Below are positions 18,788-26,639 of a DNA stretch of 48,969 nt, one piece after another. The stretch spans positions 1-48,969 of the forward strand of contig JACORV010000012.1 in the NCBI GenBank assembly GCA_016179225.1. Direction: 5' to 3'. Each line of letters begins with the position of its first letter. Within the stretch, counting starts at the first letter, position 1. The DNA is from Gemmatimonadota bacterium (GTDB taxonomy: Bacteria; Gemmatimonadota; Gemmatimonadetes; Gemmatimonadales; JACORV01). Under the pieces are notes generated by a model. That model was not told where the DNA came from. It made no database searches and worked only from the letters and a program-made list of their open reading frames with translations. Both the position numbers and the translations under genes were made by a program.

Positions 18788-20113
18788 ATGGCGGAGATGG
18801 CGACGAGCGTACTTCTCGCCGCGGAGCGGGAAGCGCCCGCGGGGGAGTGTCTCCCGCACGTTGTCGCGTGGAACCTCACGCGGCGCTGCAATCTCCGCTG
18901 CTCCCATTGCTACATCTCCGCCGGCCCGTCCGAGTCCGCGGCCGGCGAGCTCGACACGGCGGCGTGCCGCCGCGTCATCGAGCAGCTGCTGGCGGTGAAC
19001 CCAGCCCCGATGCTGATCCTGTCGGGCGGCGAGCCGCTGCTCAGGGATGACCTCCCCGCGATTGCGTCGTACGCCGCCCGGCGCGGCGCCACCGTCGTGG
19101 TGGGCACCAACGGGACGCTCCTCACCGAGGAGCGCATCGTCGGGCTCATGGAGGCGGGCGTCACCGGGGTGGCGGTGAGTGTGGACTCGCTGCGGCCCCG
19201 CTATCACGACAGTTTCCGCCGCAAGACCGACGCGCTGGCCGACACGATGGGCGCGATCGAGCGGCTCCGGACCCGCCGGCTCGACTTCATCGTGCAGACG
19301 ACCGCCACCCGCGGGAACAAGAGCGAGGTGCCGGCGCTGATCGAGTGGGCCGCCGCACAGGGCGCCGTGGCGTTCAACCTCTACTTCCTGGTGCCGACGG
19401 GGCGCGGCGGCCAGCTCACGGATCTGACGGCGTCCGAGTACGAGGCGCTCCTGGGCGTGCTCGCCGATTACGAGCGCCGGTACCGCGGTGCCATGATGGT
19501 GCGCGCCAAGTGCGCGCCGCACTTCATCCGGCGCGTGTACGAGGAGTCCCCGGGCTCGCCCGTCCTCAACTACCAGACCCGCTGCCCCTGCGGGATCCAG
19601 TACTGCCGGATCACGCCCGAGGGCGCGATCACCCCCTGCCCCTACCTGCCCACGATCGCAGGAGACCTGCGCACCCAGACCTTCGGCGAGATCTGGAATG
19701 GCTCGCCGGTCTTCGCCGACCTCAGGCGGCGGGAGCTGGGCGGCAAGTGCGGGCGCTGCGAGTACCGCCTCATCTGCGGGGGATGCCGGGCGCGCGCCTT
19801 CGCCTCAACCGGCGATTACCTCGCGGCCGACCCGTCGTGCGTCTACGAGCCCCCGGGCGACCGGCCGCTGATCGAGCGGCCCGCGGTGGCGTACGGCACG
19901 CCTGTGGCGCCGACGCTGGCCTGGTCGCCCGAAGCGGAAGAGCGCATGCGCCGCATCCCGTCCTTCGTGCGCGGCGTGGTGATGAGGCGCGTGGAGGACT
20001 TCGCGCGCGCCCGCGGTCTCGGCACCGTCACGCCGGAGCTGCTGAGCGAGATCCGCGGCGCCATGCCAATCGACTTCTCCCGGCGCAAACCCTTCTTCGT
20101 GCGCGATGACTGA
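18788..20113 (+). CDS. Radical SAM/SPASM protein (NirJ/AhbD-like) with C-terminal PCP_red-like domain
   Basis: NLTRRCNLRCSHCYISAG (CxxxCxxC), LSGGEPLLRDDL; SPASM-type Cys-rich C-region CPCGIQYCRITPEGAITPCPYLP...CGRCEYRLICGGCRARAFA; C-term WSPEAEERMRRIPSFVRGVVMRRVEDFARARGLGTVTPELLSEIRG. Confidence 0.85.
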   Translation: MAEMATSVLLAAEREAPAGECLPHVVAWNLTRRCNLRCSHCYISAGPSESAAGELDTAACRRVIEQLLAVNPAPMLILSGGEPLLRDDLPAIASYAARRGATVVVGTNGTLLTEERIVGLMEAGVTGVAVSVDSLRPRYHDSFRRKTDALADTMGAIERLRTRRLDFIVQTTATRGNKSEVPALIEWAAAQGAVAFNLYFLVPTGRGGQLTDLTASEYEALLGVLADYERRYRGAMMVRAKCAPHFIRRVYEESPGSPVLNYQTRCPCGIQYCRITPEGAITPCPYLPTIAGDLRTQTFGEIWNGSPVFADLRRRELGGKCGRCEYRLICGGCRARAFASTGDYLAADPSCVYEPPGDRPLIERPAVAYGTPVAPTLAWSPEAEERMRRIPSFVRGVVMRRVEDFARARGLGTVTPELLSEIRGAMPIDFSRRKPFFVRDD

Positions 20114-21851
20114 CCTCTTCCCGTTCCTCCAGGCGGCGGCCGACACAGCCGGGGCCTACCACGCCTTTCCCGTCATCGGAAGCCGCGCCGCCACGTGGAT
20201 CGCGGCCGAAGTCCACCTGATGTTCGCCGCCTTCGTCCTCGGCGTGCCGATGTTCGCCGTCATCACCGAGGCGGTCGGCATCTTCACCAAAGATGAGCGC
20301 TACCGGGAGCGGTACGACCGGCTCTCCAAGGAGTTCACGCGCCTCCTGCTGGTGGCCTACAGCGCCACCGCCATCTGGGGTGCGGTGCTCGTCTTCTTCC
20401 TCACCACGCTCTACCCGCGGTTCTGGAACCACATGACAGAGATCTTCCAGCTGTCGATGTGGATCTACGTCGGGCTGTTCTTCGTCGAGTCGTTCACCCT
20501 GTACCTCTACTACTACGGCTGGGACCGCTGGAACAAGGGCCGGGCAAAGTACTGGCATTGGACGCTGGGCATCCTGCTCAACGTCTGGGGCACCGCCGTC
20601 ATGCTGATCGCCAACGGCTGGCTCACCTACATGATGAGCCCGCCCGCGGGCGTCACCGCGCAGACCCTGCCCTCCGAGGTCGGCCTCTGGAACGCCATCG
20701 CCAACGCTACCTGGATGCCGATCAACATCCACCGCCTCATCGCCAACGCCGTCTTCGGCGGATCGATCGTCGCCGCCTACGCGGCCTACCGCTTCCTCGC
20801 GGCCCGGACCGACGAGGAGCGCGCGCACTACGACTGGATGGGCTACGTCGGCAACTTCGTCGCGATCTCCACCTTCATCGTCCTGCCCTTCGCCGGCTAC
20901 TGGCTGGGCCGCGAGTTTTACGAGTACAACCAGCAGCTCGGCATCACGATGATGGGCGGCTTCATGAGCTGGCTCTGGATCCTCCAGGCGTTCCTGATCG
21001 GCGTCCTGTTTCTGGCCGGCAACTACTACCTCTGGATAGGCATGGGCCGCATCCCAGGGGCCGAGCGTTACCGGCCGTACACCAAGTGGCTGCTCATCAT
21101 CCTGATCCTTGGTGTCATCGTGTGGTCTACCCCACACACCATGATCGCGAGCCGCCAGGAGCTCGAGGCGATGGGTGGATCGCACCACCCCTTCCTCGGC
21201 GTGCTCGGCGTCATGAGCGCCAAGAATACCGCCGTGAACCTGATGATCCTCACCACCTTCCTGTCCTTCCTGTTCTACCGGCGCGCCAACAAGCGGCCCG
21301 TCGCGCCGTGGGCGAAGCAGGGGATGCTCGCCCAGTGGATCATGTTCGCGATCGCCGCGATGGTCGTGCTCTTCTTCGGCGTGTACGGTTACTTCGTGTC
21401 CGCCATCGTGCGCATCGGCTTCAGCGTGTACCAGGTGCTCGCCGTGCTCACCACCATCGTGGTGGTCACGACGCTGGACATCTTCCTGCTGCGCGGCGCG
21501 GAATCCAGGGGGGAGATCCGCTGGGGCCAGATGCCCGAACGCTCCCAGTACGCCCTGTTCATCCTGGCCGTGACGTTCACGTGGCTGATGGGGCTCATGG
21601 GCTTCGCGCGCAGCGGCATCCGCCAGCACTGGCACGTCTTCGAGGTCATGCGCGACACCAGCCCGGACGCGGTGACCCCCGCCCTGGGCTACGCCTCGAT
21701 CATGATCAGCGTCTGCGTGCTCATCTTCCTGGGGCTGGTCTCGTTCATCTTCTGGCTCTCCGAGCTGGGCACCAAGCCGGCGGAGGCGCACGCCCCCGCG
21801 GCGCCCGCCCCCGGCGCGGGGCCGGCGACCGCTCCCGCGCCCGGGGACTGA
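20106..21851 (+). CDS. Cytochrome bd-type oxidase subunit I-like protein (divergent; no CydB neighbour)
   Basis: CydA-like features: AAEVHLMFAAFVLGVPMFAVITEAVG (H19-like), YVGLFFVESFTLYLYYYGWDRWNKG, VMLIANGWLTYMMSP, NIHRLIANAVFGGSIVAAY; multi-TM. Confidence 0.8.
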   Translation: MTDLFPFLQAAADTAGAYHAFPVIGSRAATWIAAEVHLMFAAFVLGVPMFAVITEAVGIFTKDERYRERYDRLSKEFTRLLLVAYSATAIWGAVLVFFLTTLYPRFWNHMTEIFQLSMWIYVGLFFVESFTLYLYYYGWDRWNKGRAKYWHWTLGILLNVWGTAVMLIANGWLTYMMSPPAGVTAQTLPSEVGLWNAIANATWMPINIHRLIANAVFGGSIVAAYAAYRFLAARTDEERAHYDWMGYVGNFVAISTFIVLPFAGYWLGREFYEYNQQLGITMMGGFMSWLWILQAFLIGVLFLAGNYYLWIGMGRIPGAERYRPYTKWLLIILILGVIVWSTPHTMIASRQELEAMGGSHHPFLGVLGVMSAKNTAVNLMILTTFLSFLFYRRANKRPVAPWAKQGMLAQWIMFAIAAMVVLFFGVYGYFVSAIVRIGFSVYQVLAVLTTIVVVTTLDIFLLRGAESRGEIRWGQMPERSQYALFILAVTFTWLMGLMGFARSGIRQHWHVFEVMRDTSPDAVTPALGYASIMISVCVLIFLGLVSFIFWLSELGTKPAEAHAPAAPAPGAGPATAPAPGD

Positions 21852-21858
21852 GGCAACC

Positions 21859-22647
21859 ATGTGGCGCACCAACCTCAAGATCGTTGGCCTGGTCGTAGCG
21901 GTGCTGGGGCTCTACACCCTGGTGGCCAATAGCATCCCGCAGCTCCAGTCGGAACTCCCGCAGGCCGTCGAGCTCTCGGGCGACGTCACTCCGGAACAGC
22001 TGGTCGCGGCCGGCGAGCGCATCTACAACGGCGCCGGCGGCTGCACCGCCTGCCACGGCCTGGGCACCCGCGCGCCCAACTTGCTCACCGACGAGGGCGG
22101 CACGGGCACCATCGGCGCGCGCTGCGGAAGCCGCGTGGCCGGGATGAGCTGTAAGGATTACCTCTACCAGTCGCTGACCGAGCCGGCCGTTCACGTCGTC
22201 GAAGGCTACCAGCCCATCATGCAGGACATGCGCCGCACCCTGCCCGCCGACCAGATCTGGGCGGTCATCGCGTTCCTGGAGAGCCAGGGCGGTACGATCG
22301 ACGTGACGGCCGACGACGTGCGCTCCGCGCAGCAGCCCTCCGGAGGTGGAGGCGCCGCACCGCCGGCCGGCGCGACCGCCAGCCTCGATCCCCGCGAGAT
22401 CATGACCGCCAACGGCTGCCTGGGCTGCCACAAGCTCGGTGACCAGGGTGCGGCCGTCGGCCCGCCGTTCGACGGCATGGGCGGCCGCCTCACGTCCGAC
22501 TTCATCCGCACGTCCATCCTGAACCCTGGCGCCGCGATCGCGCGCGGCTACGAGGCCATGGCCGGCGTGATGCCCCCGACCTTCGGGCAGCAGCTCACCG
22601 CGGGGCAGCTCGAGGCTGTGGTGAGCTTCCTCTCGAGCCAGAGGTGA
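21859..22647 (+). CDS. Membrane-anchored dihaem cytochrome c
   Basis: N-terminal TM; two haem c motifs CTACH (GAGGCTACHGLG) and CLGCH (NGCLGCHKLGDQGAAVGPPFDGMG). Confidence 0.88.
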   Translation: MWRTNLKIVGLVVAVLGLYTLVANSIPQLQSELPQAVELSGDVTPEQLVAAGERIYNGAGGCTACHGLGTRAPNLLTDEGGTGTIGARCGSRVAGMSCKDYLYQSLTEPAVHVVEGYQPIMQDMRRTLPADQIWAVIAFLESQGGTIDVTADDVRSAQQPSGGGGAAPPAGATASLDPREIMTANGCLGCHKLGDQGAAVGPPFDGMGGRLTSDFIRTSILNPGAAIARGYEAMAGVMPPTFGQQLTAGQLEAVVSFLSSQR

Positions 22648-22651
22648 GCCC

Positions 22652-23509
22652 ATGAGCGAGCCCACCCCCGGCGCCCGCGTCCGGTTTCCCCGCCTGTCGC
22701 CGGCCGAGCTGCGCGCCGCGCTCCGCCATCCGTTCTGGCAGGCGGTCGCGCTCCTCGTCGGCTCATACGTCCTCTTCAAATTCGGGGTCCGGTACCTGCC
22801 GCCGCTCCTCGGGATGAAGAGCGCCCCCGTACCGGCGAGCGTGCTCACGCAGTTCATGGTCACGGCCCTCGTCGGGATCCTGATCTACGTCAGCGACAGC
22901 GAGGACCGGTGGCGCCATTTCAAGGAGCCGATCCACGCCGGGCTCGTGGACGCCGACAAGAAGTGGATCCGTGGGACGCTACTGGTGCTGGTGCCTCTGA
23001 CTGTGGCGTTCATGACGTACGAACGGGTGCGACCCAGCCTGGAGGCGGGCGCGCAGCTCCGCTCGATCCATCCCGCGCCACCCGGCACGATAACCTTCCG
23101 CGGCAAGACGATGGCCCTGGCGGGGCTGGAGAACCCGCTGCGCCAGCAGGGCAATCTAGCCGACCAGTTGGTCGAGGGGCGGCGGGTCTACTACGAGAAC
23201 TGCGTCTTCTGCCATGGCGACCGGTTCGACGGCCTGGGCCACTACGGCCACGCCTTCAACCCCGCGCCGCTCTCCTTCACGGACCCCGGCACGATCGCCC
23301 AGCTCACCGAGAGCTTCGTGTTTTGGCGCATCGCCAAGGGCGGGCGCGGCCTGCCGAGCGAGGGCACGCCCTGGAACTCCGCCATGCCCGCCTGGGAGGA
23401 CTTCCTGACGGAGGACGAGATCTGGTCGGTCATCATCTTCCTCTATGAACAGACCGGCTGGCACCCGCGCACGTGGGGGGAAGAGGGAGGCGCCGATGCG
23501 CAGCCGTAG
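22652..23509 (+). CDS. Membrane-anchored cytochrome c
   Basis: TM segments, haem c motif CVFCH (YYENCVFCHGDRFDGLGHYGHAFNPAPLSF). Confidence 0.85.
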   Translation: MSEPTPGARVRFPRLSPAELRAALRHPFWQAVALLVGSYVLFKFGVRYLPPLLGMKSAPVPASVLTQFMVTALVGILIYVSDSEDRWRHFKEPIHAGLVDADKKWIRGTLLVLVPLTVAFMTYERVRPSLEAGAQLRSIHPAPPGTITFRGKTMALAGLENPLRQQGNLADQLVEGRRVYYENCVFCHGDRFDGLGHYGHAFNPAPLSFTDPGTIAQLTESFVFWRIAKGGRGLPSEGTPWNSAMPAWEDFLTEDEIWSVIIFLYEQTGWHPRTWGEEGGADAQP

Positions 23510-25112
23510 GGCGCTGGCGGGAGCCGCGGCCGGCCTCGCCGCGGGTCTGGCCTTGCTCGCCGCGGCCGCCGCGCCGCGGCACCAGCAGCCCGCCACCCAG
23601 GCCGACGACGAGGGGCGCCGCGTTTACGACAAGTGGTGCGCGGGGTGCCACGGCGAGGATGGCCGGGGGGACGGCCCAGGGGCCGGACCCGTGCTCCCCA
23701 AGCCGCGCGACTTCACCCGCGCCCTCTACCAGGTCCGCACCACGGCGACCGGCGAGATCCCCACCGACGCCGACATCCGCCACGTCGTGGACGAGGGGAT
23801 GCCCGGCACCAGCATGCCGGCCTGGAAGACCACCCTGTCGGGCGGCGAACGCGAGGCGGTCGTGCGGTACCTGAAGAGCTTCTCATCCGCCTTCGCGACC
23901 GCTCCGACGGCGCTCCGATTCGGACGGAATCCCGGCGGCGGCCGCGCGGCGGTGGACTCCGGAGGCGCGCTCTACCGCCGCATCGAGTGCTGGAAGTGCC
24001 ACGGCGAGGCCGGGCGCGGCGACGGCAGATCCGCCCCGACCCTGAAGGACGACTTCGGCAACCCGATCCGCGCCACGGACCTCACGCAGAACTGGACGTT
24101 CAACGGCGGCGCTTCGGTGGAGGACATCTACCGAGTCCTCCGGACCGGGCTCGACGGCACGCCCATGCCCTCGTTCAGCGACCTCATCGAGGGCAACATC
24201 ATCACCGACGACGACCTCTGGCGGGTCGCGACCTATGTCCGCAGCCTCTCGCCCGAAGAGCCTCCGCGCGTGCGCGACGTGGTGAGCGCGGCGCGGATCG
24301 AGGGCTCCCTCCCCGCCGGCCCGGACGACAGCGCCTGGGCGCGAGCGGACGGGTACTACTTCCCGCTGGTCGGCCAGGTGATCGTTAAGCCCCGCTGGTT
24401 CGCGCCCACGGTGAGCGGCGTCTGGGTGCAGGCGCTGCACAACGGGCAGGCACTGGCCCTGCGGGTCACCTGGCACGACCCGTCCCAGAGCCCGGACACG
24501 TCCTGGAACGTCTGGCGCGGTCGGATCACCCGCTCCATGACCTCCGACGACTCGGTGCCGGCGGACACCACTTCGCCCCTTCCCGACCGCCTGGCCGTGC
24601 AGTTCCCTGCCCGCGTTCCGAGGGGGATGGAGCGCCCTTACTTCCTCATGGGCAGCGCCGAACAACCGGTGTATCTTTGGCAGTGGGAAAGCGAGCCGAG
24701 GGCGGCCGCGGAGGGCCTGGCGAGGGGTGTGGGACAGTTCGAGCCGCTCGCGGGCGCCGCGGATACGTTGGCATCGGCCGCGGTCTACGATCATGGCGAA
24801 TGGCGCGTCCAGTTGGTGCGGGCGCTGGCCACCGCCGACTCGGCCAACCAGTTGCAGTTCGTGCCCGGTCGCGCCATCCCCATGGCGATCTTCGCCTGGG
24901 ACGGCTCGAACGGCGAGACGGGTACGCGGATGTCGGTCGGTTCCTGGGTTGCCATTTACCTGGGCGAGCCCGCGCGCGCGGGCACGTACCTGTGGCCGCT
25001 CTTGGCGATGCTCTCGACCGGCGGCCTGGGACTGGTGGTCATCGTGCGGGCGCAGCGGTCGGCAGGATCTTCGAAGCAACCTTCAGACACAGCGGATTCG
25101 GAGGCGGTATGA
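23496..25112 (+). CDS. Dihaem cytochrome c fused to ethylbenzene-dehydrogenase-like haem-binding domain, C-terminal TM
   Basis: CAGCH and CWKCH motifs; later region VTWHDPSQSPDTSWNVWRG...DRLAVQFPARVPRGMERPYFLMGSAEQPVYLWQWES resembles EB_dh haem-binding domains; C-term TM LLAMLSTGGLGLVVIV. Likely ATG at 23496. Confidence 0.8.
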   Translation: MRSRRALAGAAAGLAAGLALLAAAAAPRHQQPATQADDEGRRVYDKWCAGCHGEDGRGDGPGAGPVLPKPRDFTRALYQVRTTATGEIPTDADIRHVVDEGMPGTSMPAWKTTLSGGEREAVVRYLKSFSSAFATAPTALRFGRNPGGGRAAVDSGGALYRRIECWKCHGEAGRGDGRSAPTLKDDFGNPIRATDLTQNWTFNGGASVEDIYRVLRTGLDGTPMPSFSDLIEGNIITDDDLWRVATYVRSLSPEEPPRVRDVVSAARIEGSLPAGPDDSAWARADGYYFPLVGQVIVKPRWFAPTVSGVWVQALHNGQALALRVTWHDPSQSPDTSWNVWRGRITRSMTSDDSVPADTTSPLPDRLAVQFPARVPRGMERPYFLMGSAEQPVYLWQWESEPRAAAEGLARGVGQFEPLAGAADTLASAAVYDHGEWRVQLVRALATADSANQLQFVPGRAIPMAIFAWDGSNGETGTRMSVGSWVAIYLGEPARAGTYLWPLLAMLSTGGLGLVVIVRAQRSAGSSKQPSDTADSEAV

Positions 25113-25891
25113 GCGGATGGCGCAGGGCGTCGGCGAAGATCGCGTTCGGGGCGTGGGTGGTGGCTGCCGGGTGCGGTAAGGGCGGGGAAAGCGGCGGTGC
25201 GGAGGGCGGTGCGGCGGCGGCCGCCACAGCGTTCCCGGTGGACACTACCACTGCTGCTACGATCACCGGCCGCATCGCCTTCACCGGGACCAAGCCCGCG
25301 ATGCAGCGGATCGACATGAGCGAGGAGGCGACCTGCGCCCAGAAGCACCCCGATGGCGCCTTCACCGAGTCGGTTGTCGTCAACGACGACGGCACGCTGC
25401 GGAACGTCTTCATCTACGTGAAGAGCGGTCTCCCCGCGAACCTCACCTTCCCGGTGCCGAGCGCGCCGGTCGAGATCGACCAAGACGGCTGCGTGTACCT
25501 GCCGCACGTCTTCGGCATTCAGGTGGGCCAGACGCTCAGCATCAGGAACAGTGACGGCCTGCTGCACAACATCAAGGCCGTGCCCACGACCAACCGGCCC
25601 TTCAACATCAGCCAGCCGATGAACATGACCACGGCGCGCACCTTCGCGAGCTCCGAGATCATGGTGCCGCTGCAGTGCAACGTGCACAGCTGGATGAGCG
25701 CTTTCGTCGGCGTGCTGCCGCACCCGTACTTCTCAGTCTCCGGCGCCGACGGCGCGTTCCGGATCGGCCGCCTCCCGCCGGGAACGTACGAGATCGAGGC
25801 CTGGCATGAGCGCCTTGGCCCGCAGACCCAGACGGTGACGGTCGGGGCGAGCGAGACCAAGGACGTCGCGTTCACCTTCCGCGGCTCCTGA
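25109..25891 (+). CDS. Cupredoxin-like / carboxypeptidase-regulatory-like lipoprotein
   Basis: Lipobox-like VVAAGCGKG; NSDGLLHNIKAV...PLQCNVHSWMSAFVGVLPHPYFSVSGADGAFRIGRLPPGTYEIEAWHERLG with His/Cys/His/Met type-1 Cu ligand spacing. Confidence 0.72.
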   Translation: MSGWRRASAKIAFGAWVVAAGCGKGGESGGAEGGAAAAATAFPVDTTTAATITGRIAFTGTKPAMQRIDMSEEATCAQKHPDGAFTESVVVNDDGTLRNVFIYVKSGLPANLTFPVPSAPVEIDQDGCVYLPHVFGIQVGQTLSIRNSDGLLHNIKAVPTTNRPFNISQPMNMTTARTFASSEIMVPLQCNVHSWMSAFVGVLPHPYFSVSGADGAFRIGRLPPGTYEIEAWHERLGPQTQTVTVGASETKDVAFTFRGS

Positions 25892-25922
25892 GGCCGCGGG
25901 CTCTTCGGCGCGGAGAAGCCTC

Positions 25923-26639
25923 ATGCAGCATTGGTGGTTCCCGACCAGCGCCTCCAGCTACGGCGCGGAGCTGGACAATCTCTTCGTCCTGATCCTCTAC
26001 ATCACGGGGGCGGTGTTCGTCATCGTGGAGGTGGGCCTGCTGGTCTTCCTCGTCAAGTACCGGAAGCGCGAGGGCCGGAAGGCGGAATACATTGAGGGGA
26101 ACACCACCGCCGAGATCGTCTGGACGACGATTCCCGCGGTCGTGTGCGTCTTCCTGGGCCTCTTCAGCCAGCCGCTCTGGTCGCGCATAAAGGACCCGGC
26201 GCGCATCCCGGCCGACGCCATCCCGCTCGAGGTCACAGCCAAGCAGTTCGAGTGGCACTTCGGCTATCCCGGCCCCGACGGGCAGCAGGGCACCGCCGAC
26301 GATTACGGGAAGCGGAACGAGCTGCACGTCGTGGTGAACCAGAATTACCGGGTCCGGCTCCAGGCCGAGGACGTTATCCACAGCTTCTTCATCCCGGTCT
26401 TCCGCCTCAAGCAGGATGCGGTGCCGGGGATGCAGATCATGGCCTGGTTCAGGCCCACGCGGACCGGCCAGTTCGAACTGGCCTGCGCCGAGCTCTGCGG
26501 CCTCGGTCATTACCGCATGCGCGCGCGCGTCTTCGTGCACACCCCGGAGGAGTTCGCGGCCTGGCAGGCCAGCCAGATCGCGCCCACCACTCCGGCCGCC
26601 TCCGACACCACAGCGAGCAGCGGGAGGACCGCTAGATGA
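25923..26639 (+). CDS. coxB: Cytochrome c oxidase subunit II
   Basis: Two N-term TM; CuA motif CAELCGLGHYRMRARV. Confidence 0.95.
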   Translation: MQHWWFPTSASSYGAELDNLFVLILYITGAVFVIVEVGLLVFLVKYRKREGRKAEYIEGNTTAEIVWTTIPAVVCVFLGLFSQPLWSRIKDPARIPADAIPLEVTAKQFEWHFGYPGPDGQQGTADDYGKRNELHVVVNQNYRVRLQAEDVIHSFFIPVFRLKQDAVPGMQIMAWFRPTRTGQFELACAELCGLGHYRMRARVFVHTPEEFAAWQASQIAPTTPAASDTTASSGRTAR

